The position numbers were made by a program, and so were the translations under genes. Under the pieces are notes generated by a model that worked only from the letters and a program-made list of their open reading frames with translations, did not search any database and had not been told where the DNA came from. From positions 62,001-126,000 of the forward strand of contig NZ_FNCO01000009.1 in NCBI RefSeq assembly GCF_900100795.1: 64,000 nt of DNA, read 5' to 3'. Position 1 is the first letter of the stretch; each line of letters begins with the position of its first letter. Positions 34,627 through 42,859 of this stretch are shown one piece after another. The stretch comes from Pseudomonas abietaniphila (GTDB lineage: Bacteria; Pseudomonadota; Gammaproteobacteria; Pseudomonadales; Pseudomonadaceae).

Positions 34627-34672
34627 ACAGTAGCCAGCGGGTTGAACATCCGTAAGGCTCGGAATGTACCTA
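34627..34672 (-). promoter_or_regulatory. Bipartite promoter element, copy B
   Basis: Given on the plus strand: ACAGTAGCC at 34627-34635, 22 bases, then CTCGGAATGTACCTA at 34658-34672. The same two blocks with exactly 22 bases between occur at 51172-51217. Read toward the small gene, CTACTGT is the likely -10 region (it resembles RpoS-type C-TATACT) and the other block could be an activator site. The role is inferred; the shared sequence is seen. Confidence 0.6.
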
Positions 34673-34762
34673 GTGCACAGGGCTGAATTGACGGGTAAGC
34701 AGACCGGGTCTGAAGCGAACGGGCGAGCGAGGATGAGGCGAGCGAGAGACAAGGCGCCTACA

Positions 34763-35365
34763 TCATGGGCTCGATAACGCGTTCCACAGCGCGACGACCG
34801 CGACGTCGGGGTGATGGCTGTCGTAGGTAAGAATGCTCAGTGACGCCGTGCTCAACGGAAAATGCTGTGCTGCGATGAGCGGCAAGCCAACCCAGCGCAT
34901 ACCCAGGACGGTGGCAAAATGGCCATGGGAGAAGAGCGCAACATGACCATCGAGGGTGTGTAGCCGGGTGATGAGACGATCAGCACGCTCAGTGATCTGG
35001 ACCGTGGTTTCACCGTTGGGACAGCCATCGCGGAACAGATTCCAGCCCTTTCGCTGCTTGAGAATGTCCACTGAACGCTGCCCTTCGTAATCGCCGTAAT
35101 CCCACTCGGTCAGGTCCGGGTCGATGACCGCATGCGCTCCCTGCCCTGCCAGGCTGCAGGTTTGTCGCGCTCGTTGGAGCGGGCTGGTCAGTACATGAGA
35201 AAACTCGACATTGAGCAGGTAAGGCGCCAGCTTGCGCGCCTGATCCTCGCCGTTCGCCGTCAGCGCGATATCCGTGTGACTGGTGTGCAGTCGAGACGCC
35301 GTCCATTGCGTTTCGCCGTGCCTGATCAGGTACAGGCGCAAAGGCGCGGGTGCAGTCGCGCTCAT
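34763..35365 (-). CDS. Histidine phosphatase family protein
   Basis: A 200-residue phosphoglycerate-mutase-like phosphatase. The catalytic histidine is in LYLIRHGETQWTASRLHTS (RHG motif, about residue 16); further active-site residues are the arginine in TSPLQRARQT, the acid in EWDYGDYEG and the second histidine in VALFSHGHFATVLG. YDYGDYEG-type proteins include small-sugar phosphatases such as sedoheptulose or fructose bisphosphatases. Its start overlaps the aldolase stop (ATGA), so it may dephosphorylate a sugar phosphate made by the aldolase, completing a phosphoketolase pathway. The substrate is an inference. Confidence 0.88.
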   Translation of the reverse strand: MSATAPAPLRLYLIRHGETQWTASRLHTSHTDIALTANGEDQARKLAPYLLNVEFSHVLTSPLQRARQTCSLAGQGAHAVIDPDLTEWDYGDYEGQRSVDILKQRKGWNLFRDGCPNGETTVQITERADRLITRLHTLDGHVALFSHGHFATVLGMRWVGLPLIAAQHFPLSTASLSILTYDSHHPDVAVVALWNALSSP

Positions 35366-36390
35366 ACCGTCAGCCACTCCAGATCGGCGTTGTATTCACC
35401 GCGGCACGCCGCGTGGTTGCACCTGAGCCGGTGCAGCAACGCCTTTTGGGCCGCCGCCGTATTGCCCGGATTCCCCTTCCAGATCTCCATCGCCGGTTGC
35501 TGTATGGCCCGGGCAAATGAAAACGCCAGTGCCCAGGGCAGCTGCAGTTTGAATCTTGCGTTCATGTCATTCAATCGGGCTGAAGCCAGCTCCGCCGTCT
35601 GCCCTCCCGACAAGAAAACGATCCCCGGCACGGCGGCGGGTACGGTGCGCAGCAGACAACTGACGGTCGCTTCGCTGACCTCGCCCACCGTGGTCGGTGC
35701 AGTGCAGGCCAACCCCGGCAGTACCATGTTGGGTTTGAGCAGCATCCCCTCCAGCAGCACCCGCTGGGTATGCAGCTGCTCAAAGACGGTCCGCAGAACG
35801 TCCTGCGTGACAGCGGCGCATTGCTGGAGCGTCTGGTCACCGTCCATCAACACTTCTGGCTCGATGATGGGGACCAGCCCGACCTCCTGACACAACGCTG
35901 CGTATCGGGCCAGCGCATGAGCGTTGGAGTGGATGCAGCCATGGCTGGGAATATTTGCTCCCGGCGTGATGACCGCCCGCCACTTGGCAAACCGCGCACC
36001 CAGTTTTACGTACGCTTGCAGTCGACCGCGCAAACCGTCCAGGCCCTCGGTGATGGTCTCACCGGGATGCCCCGCCAACTCCGTTGTGCCCATGTCCACC
36101 TTGATGCCCGGCATAACGCCCGCATCGCTCAGGACCTTGGTGAACGGAACGCCCTCGTGCGTCATCTGACGGAGGGTTTCTTCGTAGAGAATCGCTCCGT
36201 TGATGTACTCACCCAGCGTCGGGGTGGTCACAATCAGTTCTCGATAGGCACGCCGGGCATCCTCCGTCTGAGGGATACCCAACGCAGCAAAACGCCGGTT
36301 GCAGGTGGGCGTGCTCTCATCCAAGGCCAGCAAGCCTTTTTCACCTTTGACCAACGCCCGTGCCGTATGGATCAGTGCTCGCGCATTCAT
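35362..36390 (-). CDS. Class I fructose-bisphosphate aldolase
   Basis: A 342-residue Schiff-base (metal-free) aldolase. Diagnostic segments are GLLALDESTPTCNRRFAALG (phosphate site), KVDMGTTELAG, KWRAVI and the active-site lysine in LLEGMLLKPNMVLPG (about residue 230), with VFLSGGQTAE near the end. It splits or forms fructose 1,6-bisphosphate or sedoheptulose 1,7-bisphosphate. Pseudomonas normally uses a class II enzyme, so this is an extra, stress-linked copy. GAGGAG precedes the ATG at 36390. It is 41 bases after phosphoketolase and coupled to the phosphatase. Confidence 0.93.
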   Translation of the reverse strand: MNARALIHTARALVKGEKGLLALDESTPTCNRRFAALGIPQTEDARRAYRELIVTTPTLGEYINGAILYEETLRQMTHEGVPFTKVLSDAGVMPGIKVDMGTTELAGHPGETITEGLDGLRGRLQAYVKLGARFAKWRAVITPGANIPSHGCIHSNAHALARYAALCQEVGLVPIIEPEVLMDGDQTLQQCAAVTQDVLRTVFEQLHTQRVLLEGMLLKPNMVLPGLACTAPTTVGEVSEATVSCLLRTVPAAVPGIVFLSGGQTAELASARLNDMNARFKLQLPWALAFSFARAIQQPAMEIWKGNPGNTAAAQKALLHRLRCNHAACRGEYNADLEWLTV

Positions 36391-36431
36391 GCTTTTCTCC
36401 TCGTTCACCGTGAAGTGAAGCCTGACCGTCA

Positions 36432-38936
36432 TCAGGCGTCGGTGAAGACCTGATCCCTGACATGACCTTCTGCCAGCGGTGGCGGTGACTGCGGCTCACT
36501 GAAATCAGGGGTCCAGTGCCAGTTGCGGATTTCCGGCAAGTCTTCGAAATACTCACGAATCCACACGTGATGACGAAGCAGCTGGCTCTCGAAAAACCGG
36601 AGGGCCTCCTGAGCCTGGTTCTGCAGGCGCGGTACATGACTCAATGCATCGATTGCCAACTGGTAGCGGCTCATGTTGTTGAGCACCACCATGTCGAACG
36701 GCGTCGTCGTGGTGCCTCGGTCACTGAAGCCTCGCACGTGAAAGCGCGCCTCGTTGGCACGCCCGTGAACCATGGAATGGATCACCCATGTCGATCCATG
36801 AAAGGCGAACATCACCGGCACGTCATGGGTAAACAGCGCTTCGAAGGACAGATGATCCATGCCGTGAGGGCGATCTTGCGGGGCACTGAGGATGCCCAGA
36901 TCGATGACATTGACCAGCCTCACCCGAATGCCAGGCACATGTTTCTGTAGCAGCCAACTGGCGGCGACGGCTTCTGTGGTCGGCACATCGCCGGCGCAGG
37001 CCAGCACCACGTCAGCTTTCTGGCCGTGGTCATTGCTCGCGAACGACCAGATCGATGCGCCCTGAGAGCAATGCTTGAGCGCGGCGTCGACATCCAGCCA
37101 CTGAAATTCCGGCTGTTTGCCGCAGGTCACGACGTTGATGTAGTTGCGGCTGCGCAGACAGTGATCGAAGACATTGACCAGGCAGTTGGAATCCGGCGGG
37201 TAGTACACGCGCACCACGTCCGCGCGACGCTGCAAGACGTTATCGACAAAGCCGGTGGACTGGTGGCTGAAACCGTTGTGATCGTTACGCCAGGCATGAC
37301 TGGTGATGAGGATATTCAGTGAAGCCAATGGCCGGCGCCACGCAAACTCCTTGCTTTGCTGCAGCCATTTGGCGTGCTGGGTGACCATTGAGTCGACCAC
37401 CTGGGCGAACGCCTCATACGTGGACCACATGCCGTGTCGACCGGTGAGCAGGTAACCCTCCAGCCAGCCTTCGCACAGGTGCTCGCTGAGCACCTCCATG
37501 ACCCGGCCTTCAGGGGACAAGTGATCGTCGATGGACAGACAAGGTCCCGGTGCGAGGCGATTGCTGGCTTCGAACACCGCATTGAGGCGGTTCGAGTTGG
37601 TTTCATCCGGGCCGAACACCCGGAAGTCGTGGGGGTTGTAGCGCATCACGTCACGCAGGTACTCGCCCAGCTTGCGGGGCGCTTCGGCAATGACCTCGCC
37701 GGGAGCCGGCACCTCCAACCCATAATCGGCGAAGTTCGGAAGATCCAGCGCCACCAGCATTCGGCCGCCATTCACATAGGGAACCGCGCCCATGCGTAAA
37801 TTGGCCGGTGGAGTCAGGGCTTGCAGATCCGGCAACAACTCGCCGCGCTCGCTGAACAGCGAGTCCACCCCGTAACTGCGCATCCAGGCTTCCAGTTGCT
37901 GAAGATGCTCGGCGTTGGTTTTGACGTTTGCCAACGGCACCTGATGGGCCCGAAACGTGCCTTCCACCGGCAGCCCGTCAACCACTTTGGGCCCCGTCCA
38001 GCCTTTGGGGCTGCGCAGGATGATCATCGGCCAGCGGGCACGAACCGGCCCCGTTTCGTGTCTGGCCTGGGCCTGTATTCGCAGAATCTCGTCGTGACAG
38101 GCGTCCAGTGCGGCGGCAAATCGCTGGTGCATGCCGGGCAGGTCATCGCCGGCCACTATCAAAGGCTGATAACCACGGCCCCTGTAGAGTTCGATCAGGT
38201 CTTCGTCGGGCAATCGTGCCTCCACCGTCGGCCCGGAAATCTTGTAGCCATTGAGGTGCAGGATCGGCAGCACCGCACCGTCGCGACGTGGATTGAGAAA
38301 GTGAATGCTCTTCCAGCTGCCCTCCAGCGGACAGGTCTCGGCCTCGCCATCACCGATGACACAGGCCACCAGCAATTCCGGGTTATCGAACACCGCGCCG
38401 AAGGCATGCAACAGTGAATACCCCAGCTCCCCGCCTTCGTGCATTGAATTGGGCGTGTGCGGACCACAATGGCTCGGCACCCCGCCAGGCGTTGAGAAAC
38501 TGCGGAAAAAGCGCAGCACCCCGTCTTCATCGCGACCGATCTCAGGGTGAACCTCACTGTATGTCCCCTCCAGCCAGGCGCAAGCGTTCATGGTCGGACC
38601 GCCGTGGCCCGGCCCGGAAATAAACACGACCTGGGCATTGCGCTGGCTGATCAAACGGTTCAGGTGCACGTAAATAAAGTTCTGCCCGACGGACGTTCCC
38701 CAGTGCCCCAGCAACCTGGGTTTTATGTGCTCAGCCAGCAGAGGCTCACGCAGCATGGCATTGGCCTGCAGGTAAATCTGCCCGACACACAGATAATTCG
38801 CCGCGCTCCAGTATCGATGCAGACAGGACAGCAGTTCCGAGCTCAAAGGGCCAGCCTGCCCCGTGTCTGCCCTGGCCATAGGTGACAAGTCGTTCGAAAG
38901 TTCGGCGCTGGAGAGCGTTGCGTTAAACCGGTACAT
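36432..38936 (-). CDS. xfp: Phosphoketolase
   Basis: An 834-residue thiamine-diphosphate enzyme that splits xylulose 5-phosphate and/or fructose 6-phosphate into acetyl phosphate plus glyceraldehyde 3-phosphate or erythrose 4-phosphate. It has GPGHGGPTMNACAWLEGTYS, SMHEGGELGYSLLHAFGAVF, the ThDP-binding GDGEAETCPLEGSWK, and C-terminal HSSTWV-like and SHQSTGFVDN segments, at the usual length. The ATG at 38936 has CGGAG six bases before it; frames open further upstream lack this. Its acetyl phosphate would supply AckA. The gene follows a universal-stress-protein gene by 87 bases, downstream of the FNR-type box at 40043. Confidence 0.95.
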   Translation of the reverse strand: MYRFNATLSSAELSNDLSPMARADTGQAGPLSSELLSCLHRYWSAANYLCVGQIYLQANAMLREPLLAEHIKPRLLGHWGTSVGQNFIYVHLNRLISQRNAQVVFISGPGHGGPTMNACAWLEGTYSEVHPEIGRDEDGVLRFFRSFSTPGGVPSHCGPHTPNSMHEGGELGYSLLHAFGAVFDNPELLVACVIGDGEAETCPLEGSWKSIHFLNPRRDGAVLPILHLNGYKISGPTVEARLPDEDLIELYRGRGYQPLIVAGDDLPGMHQRFAAALDACHDEILRIQAQARHETGPVRARWPMIILRSPKGWTGPKVVDGLPVEGTFRAHQVPLANVKTNAEHLQQLEAWMRSYGVDSLFSERGELLPDLQALTPPANLRMGAVPYVNGGRMLVALDLPNFADYGLEVPAPGEVIAEAPRKLGEYLRDVMRYNPHDFRVFGPDETNSNRLNAVFEASNRLAPGPCLSIDDHLSPEGRVMEVLSEHLCEGWLEGYLLTGRHGMWSTYEAFAQVVDSMVTQHAKWLQQSKEFAWRRPLASLNILITSHAWRNDHNGFSHQSTGFVDNVLQRRADVVRVYYPPDSNCLVNVFDHCLRSRNYINVVTCGKQPEFQWLDVDAALKHCSQGASIWSFASNDHGQKADVVLACAGDVPTTEAVAASWLLQKHVPGIRVRLVNVIDLGILSAPQDRPHGMDHLSFEALFTHDVPVMFAFHGSTWVIHSMVHGRANEARFHVRGFSDRGTTTTPFDMVVLNNMSRYQLAIDALSHVPRLQNQAQEALRFFESQLLRHHVWIREYFEDLPEIRNWHWTPDFSEPQSPPPLAEGHVRDQVFTDA

Positions 38937-39023
38937 GGTTACTCCGGGGAAGTGAGTCAACGCACAGGTTGCCGTTGGCTGGAGCGTGTCGGGATTCACA
39001 GACATACCCTGCACCTGAGCGAT

Positions 39024-39947
39024 TCATTCCGATGCTCGGTGCTCGCTGCTCCGAGGGTTGACGACCAGCAAGCTGCTCGGCATGTGATAGGCCACCTGCT
39101 CCGTAGTACTGCCCAACAGGGCGCTCAAGCGATTACGGTGCACCGTTCCCATGACGATGACATCAATGCTTTCGGTCTCGGCAAACGCGCGAATCACCTT
39201 GGCCGGATAGCCCATCACCAAGTGCTTGCACTCATCGGGCACACCAAACTGCGCGGCCAGTGTGTTGAATGCGCCTTCCTCGGCTTCATAAAGGGTCTGT
39301 GCTAAGTCCGAGCTGAAACCCACCGCGTCCTGCGAAGCGAAAACAGAGGTCAGGTCGTAGGCGTAGATCAGATGCAACTGCGCATCGCATTGCGCGGCCA
39401 GTTTCTCGGCATGGGTGATGATCGCTTCATTGATCCCCGCGAACTGATCATCGGGACCGAAGGTGTCCACCGCCGCCAACACCCTGCGTGGCAGGGCATG
39501 GGTCACCTTCGACACAAGATGCAACGGGGCCGGGCAATCATGCAGTAAACGCAGATCCAGAGAGGTGAAGAGCATGCGCATCAACCAGGATTCCTGTTCA
39601 AGATCTTTGATGACCAGCGACGGATTGATTTCACGGATGTGCACCATGATTTCTTCAAGCGGTTGCGCGACCCAAACCACCTCCGTCGTGACCTGCACGC
39701 CCTGATTTCGTATCGAATGGGCTTGTTCCTCTAGCCATTCACGGTGCCGTAACAGGTAACCCTCGCGCATTTCTCTCAGCGCCCTCTCGTTGACCAGGCC
39801 GGCAGTGGCAAGGCCGTCCACGTAATCAAAGGCGACGATATGCAACGCCGCGTCCTTGGCGTGAGCCAGCGCCGCTGCGCGATCAAAGGCGGGTGTTTTG
39901 TTCATTAACGGCGAAGCGATCAGCATCAGACGCTCTGGTTCGAACAC
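39024..39947 (-). CDS. Universal stress protein, tandem-domain
   Basis: A 307-residue protein with two UspA-like alpha/beta domains. The second ends with the nucleotide-site pattern VIVMGTVHRNRLSALLGSTTEQVAYHMPSSLLVV, a G-x2-G-x9-G-(S/T)-like motif. The start is a GTG at 39947 preceded by GGAGG at good spacing and giving the same N-terminal layout as the paralogue at 40999 (LLIAS, then TPAFxRAxALA). Such tandem Usps support survival without oxygen in P. aeruginosa. A perfect FNR box lies 96 bases upstream. Confidence 0.9.
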   Translation of the reverse strand: MFEPERLMLIASPLMNKTPAFDRAAALAHAKDAALHIVAFDYVDGLATAGLVNERALREMREGYLLRHREWLEEQAHSIRNQGVQVTTEVVWVAQPLEEIMVHIREINPSLVIKDLEQESWLMRMLFTSLDLRLLHDCPAPLHLVSKVTHALPRRVLAAVDTFGPDDQFAGINEAIITHAEKLAAQCDAQLHLIYAYDLTSVFASQDAVGFSSDLAQTLYEAEEGAFNTLAAQFGVPDECKHLVMGYPAKVIRAFAETESIDVIVMGTVHRNRLSALLGSTTEQVAYHMPSSLLVVNPRSSEHRASE

Positions 39948-40042
39948 GGCGCACCTCCAATCAGCAAGAACGGCAACCACAGGCTCCACACATGGGGTGT
40001 GGGCGATTGCTTTCGATTCTCGGTGGCCGATCAGAAGCTCGC

Positions 40043-40056
40043 TTGATTTACATCAA
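40043..40056. promoter_or_regulatory. Perfect FNR/Anr box between usp and the FNR-like gene
   Basis: TTGATTTACATCAA matches the TTGAT-N4-ATCAA consensus at all ten positions. It is 96 bases from the usp start (reading left) and 189 from the FNR-like gene (reading right). It could activate the usp-phosphoketolase-aldolase-phosphatase transcript and also autoregulate the regulator. Confidence 0.85.
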
Positions 40057-40244
40057 GGACGGTGCAGAGATCGGAGAACAACGGGAGATGCGGCCAGTTG
40101 TCCGACAATCTCTATCCGTTCGCGTGGAACAGCTGCTAATTCGCTGGCTTTGTCTATTTCCACCGCCCCGCTCATCCACATTCCAAATGCCTGCTGTCAG
40201 TGCTGGTCCGGCACGCCTATGCTGAATTGAATAAGGAGATTCCC

Positions 40245-40997
40245 ATGAGCGCCCATCTGGCCGCTGTCCCCGATCTGTTTCTCAAGGCTGAGTGCGCCAA
40301 TTGCGGTGTTCGTGAGATGTGCCTGTCGATGGGTATGAGTGTCATTGATACCGATCGTTTGTCCGCCATCATTCCCCAGCCCCTGAAGGTCAAGAAAGGC
40401 CAGGCGCTTTATCACGCAGGTGATGCGCTGCGATCGCTTTACGCCGTGCGCTACGGCTTTTTCAAGACGACGATTTCCTCGCACGACGGGCGCGATCAAC
40501 TGACCGGGTTTCAGATGTCGGGAGAATTGCTGGGCTGCAATGCGATCAGCAACAATCGCCACGTGTGTGACGCCATCGCGCTGGAAGACAGTGAAGTGTG
40601 CCCCATTCGTTTCACCCACTTGGAACGGTTATCCCGCGAGCTGCCTTCTTTGCAGCACAACCTCAACCGCGCTCTGAGCGGAGAGATCGTTCGTGATCAT
40701 GAGATGTTGCTGCTGATGGGTAATCTCAACGCGGAAGAGCGCATGGCCGCGTTTCTGCTTAACCTGTCGGGTCGAATGGCCAACCGAGGCTACTCCCCCA
40801 CCGCCTTCGTGCTGCGCATGACCCGGGAAGACATCGGTTCCTACCTTGGATTACGCCTTGAAACGATCTGTCGCGCCATCGCCAATCTGCGCGACCACAG
40901 CATTGTCAGAATTTCCGGACGCGCTGTGGAGATCCTTGACCTCAAACGCCTGGATGCGTTGATAAACGGCTGTGGCTGCGGACCGAAAACGCTCTGA
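40245..40997 (+). CDS. Anr/FNR-type oxygen-responsive regulator
   Basis: A 250-residue CRP/FNR regulator. Four cysteines for an oxygen-labile [4Fe-4S] cluster are present: Cys17, Cys20 and Cys26 in ECANCGVREMC and Cys119 in SEVC. The cyclic-nucleotide-like barrel and dimer helix follow, then the C-terminal helix-turn-helix (TREDIGSYLGLRLETICRAI). The recognition helix reads E-T-I-C-R where FNR and Anr have E-T-V-S-R, so the base-contacting serine is a cysteine. AAGGAG precedes the ATG. It is probably a second, paralogous regulator besides the housekeeping Anr and likely controls this island. Confidence 0.9.
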   Translation: MSAHLAAVPDLFLKAECANCGVREMCLSMGMSVIDTDRLSAIIPQPLKVKKGQALYHAGDALRSLYAVRYGFFKTTISSHDGRDQLTGFQMSGELLGCNAISNNRHVCDAIALEDSEVCPIRFTHLERLSRELPSLQHNLNRALSGEIVRDHEMLLLMGNLNAEERMAAFLLNLSGRMANRGYSPTAFVLRMTREDIGSYLGLRLETICRAIANLRDHSIVRISGRAVEILDLKRLDALINGCGCGPKTL

Positions 40998-40998
40998 A

Positions 40999-41928
40999 TC
41001 AGCAGCCCATCTCCAACGTGTCGGCCTTGACGATCAGAACGCTGCAAGGCGCGTGCGTCAGCACCACTTCTGCCGTGTCACCCATGACCCTTTCCAGACC
41101 ATGGCGCGGCAACGTCCCCATCACCAGCAGATCAAAGTCGTTTTGTCGGGCGAACGCTTCGAGCGTCGGCTGTGGAGTACCGGTCATGAAATGGCGACGC
41201 CGCGCCGCGATCCCATGCTGCGTGCATAACAGCGAAAACGACTCTTCGTGTGCGTCGCTTAAGGCTTCCTGAAACCCGGACTCCACAGGCATGGCGCCCA
41301 TCATGGTCGCGCCCGACGCATAAATCGCAGCCCAATCGTAGACATATAGCACGTGCAGTACGGCATGACATTGGGCCGCCAGCCGGGTCGAGACCTTGAG
41401 CAGGTGATCGTTCAGGCGCAGGTCGGCGTCATTGGAGCGGTAGAGATTGACTGCTGCCAGCATCTTGACCGGCAACGGGTGCGTGGAACGGGTCACCAGT
41501 TGCACCGGGCACGGGCAGTGGCGCAACAACTCCCAGTCCAGAGGGGTGGAAAACAGCCGCTGTAGCGAGGGTTCATGGTGAACGTCCTTGATCAGCATGC
41601 TGGGCCGTTCAGCCCTGACACAGTGCAGTATTTCGTCGAACACATGGCCCGTCCACAGCATCTGCACAGAAACATCAAGGCCCCTGCTGCGCTCTTCTTC
41701 GACCTGCGAATCGAGCCAGCCCTGATAAGACTGCAAGTGCGCGTCGCGCAGTTTCGCCAATGCGCGAGGCTCGAAAAGCCCCATGACCTCCAGCAGATTG
41801 ACGTGGTCCAGAGCCACGATACGCAAGCGGGCACCGCTGGCCCTGGCTAACGCAACCGCTCGCTCGAACGCAGGCGTACGCGCTGGTTTCGACGAGGCGA
41901 TTAATAAAAGGTACGGAGAGTCGTCCAT
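40999..41928 (-). CDS. Universal stress protein, tandem-domain
   Basis: A 309-residue paralogue of the protein at 39024 with two UspA-like domains. The first begins PYLLLIASSKPARTPAFERA and the second ends DLLVMGTLPRHGLERVMGDT and AEVVLTHAPCSVLIVKAD, close to the ATP-binding G-x2-G-x9-G pattern. Its stop lies one base from the stop of the converging FNR-like gene. GAGG precedes the ATG at 41928. A degenerate FNR half-box (CTGAT-GTAG-ATCAA) lies 117 bases upstream, consistent with induction at low oxygen. The ligand and partner are unknown. Confidence 0.9.
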   Translation of the reverse strand: MDDSPYLLLIASSKPARTPAFERAVALARASGARLRIVALDHVNLLEVMGLFEPRALAKLRDAHLQSYQGWLDSQVEEERSRGLDVSVQMLWTGHVFDEILHCVRAERPSMLIKDVHHEPSLQRLFSTPLDWELLRHCPCPVQLVTRSTHPLPVKMLAAVNLYRSNDADLRLNDHLLKVSTRLAAQCHAVLHVLYVYDWAAIYASGATMMGAMPVESGFQEALSDAHEESFSLLCTQHGIAARRRHFMTGTPQPTLEAFARQNDFDLLVMGTLPRHGLERVMGDTAEVVLTHAPCSVLIVKADTLEMGC

Positions 41929-42044
41929 GCAGACCTCACTCGTTATCTCTCTGGGCTGAACAACGGCGGCCACTCATCAGTGATGAACAACCTGTCAGGG
42001 CTTTGCGCCTTGGGTGAAGTGTGGACGTGCACCGGGCTCTGAAC

Positions 42045-42058
42045 CTGATGTAGATCAA
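42045..42058. promoter_or_regulatory. FNR/Anr-like box between usp and BON operon
   Basis: CTGATGTAGATCAA matches TTGAT-N4-ATCAA at nine of ten informative positions. It lies between divergent starts: 117 bases from the usp start at 41928 and 143 from the BON gene start at 42201. It could serve either or both. Confidence 0.6.
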
Positions 42059-42200
42059 AGAAGCCATCTGCATCGCCAGGCACCTAAAGCGTCTTTCCCT
42101 GACAAACCTCAATGTTTGATTTCCCTGCGAGCGCTCAATAAGCACAGCGCGGCTTCGGGTGAATGGGCCGCGCCGATTGCTTGCAGCCAGAGGATTAACC

Positions 42201-42848
42201 ATGAACGACTTGACCTTACGCCGACGCATCCTGGATGAGCTTGAGTTTCTGCCCCACATCGATGCCGGCGCCATCGGCGTCACCCTCGAGAACGGTGTTG
42301 TCATCCTGAGTGGGCATGTGAAGACCTACGCCGAAAAAATAGCCGCGGAACGCGCCGTCAAACGCGTGAAGGGCGTGCGGGCCGTTGCCGAGGAACTGAA
42401 AGTGAGGGTGGACAGTACGCAGGGCTTCGAGGACGACGTGATTGCATCACGGTGCCTGGACCTGCTGCGCTGGAACAGCGTCGTGCCCGACGAACAGATA
42501 CAAATCAAGGTACAGCAGGGCTGGGTCACGCTCGAAGGCGACGTGGAGTGGCAGTATCAGAAAGAGGCCGCGCAAAACGCAATACAGAAACTGGACGGCA
42601 TTACGGGCCTCAACAACCTGCTGGTCATCAAACCCAGACTCGACATCCAGGACATCAAGAAGCTGATCGAGGACGCGCTGGCGAGAAGCTCGGACCTGGA
42701 CGCCAGCAAGATCCACGTCTCTGCAGACGGCAATCAGGTCAAGCTTGAAGGGACTGTCAATCGATGGCTTGAACGCAAGGCCGTCGAGCATGCTGCCTGG
42801 GCTGTGCCTGGCGTCAAGAATGTCGAAAACCATCTGCTCATTACCTGA
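42201..42848 (+). CDS. Triple BON-domain protein
   Basis: A 215-residue protein made of three BON repeats of about 65-70 residues, each with the pattern of two helices and three strands ending in a G-V-x-x-V/L-x-N motif: residues 3-70 (VTLENGVVILSGHVKTYAEK), 78-145 (KVQQGWVTLEGDVEWQYQKE) and 150-215 (VSADGNQVKLEGTVNRWLER). There is no signal peptide, unlike OsmY, so it appears cytoplasmic. BON domains bind lipid or other surfaces and are common in osmotic and general stress proteins. It is 11 bases before the HlyD-type gene, so it heads that operon. A paralogue is at 49180. Confidence 0.88.
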   Translation: MNDLTLRRRILDELEFLPHIDAGAIGVTLENGVVILSGHVKTYAEKIAAERAVKRVKGVRAVAEELKVRVDSTQGFEDDVIASRCLDLLRWNSVVPDEQIQIKVQQGWVTLEGDVEWQYQKEAAQNAIQKLDGITGLNNLLVIKPRLDIQDIKKLIEDALARSSDLDASKIHVSADGNQVKLEGTVNRWLERKAVEHAAWAVPGVKNVENHLLIT

Positions 42849-42859
42849 CTGGGCACGGC

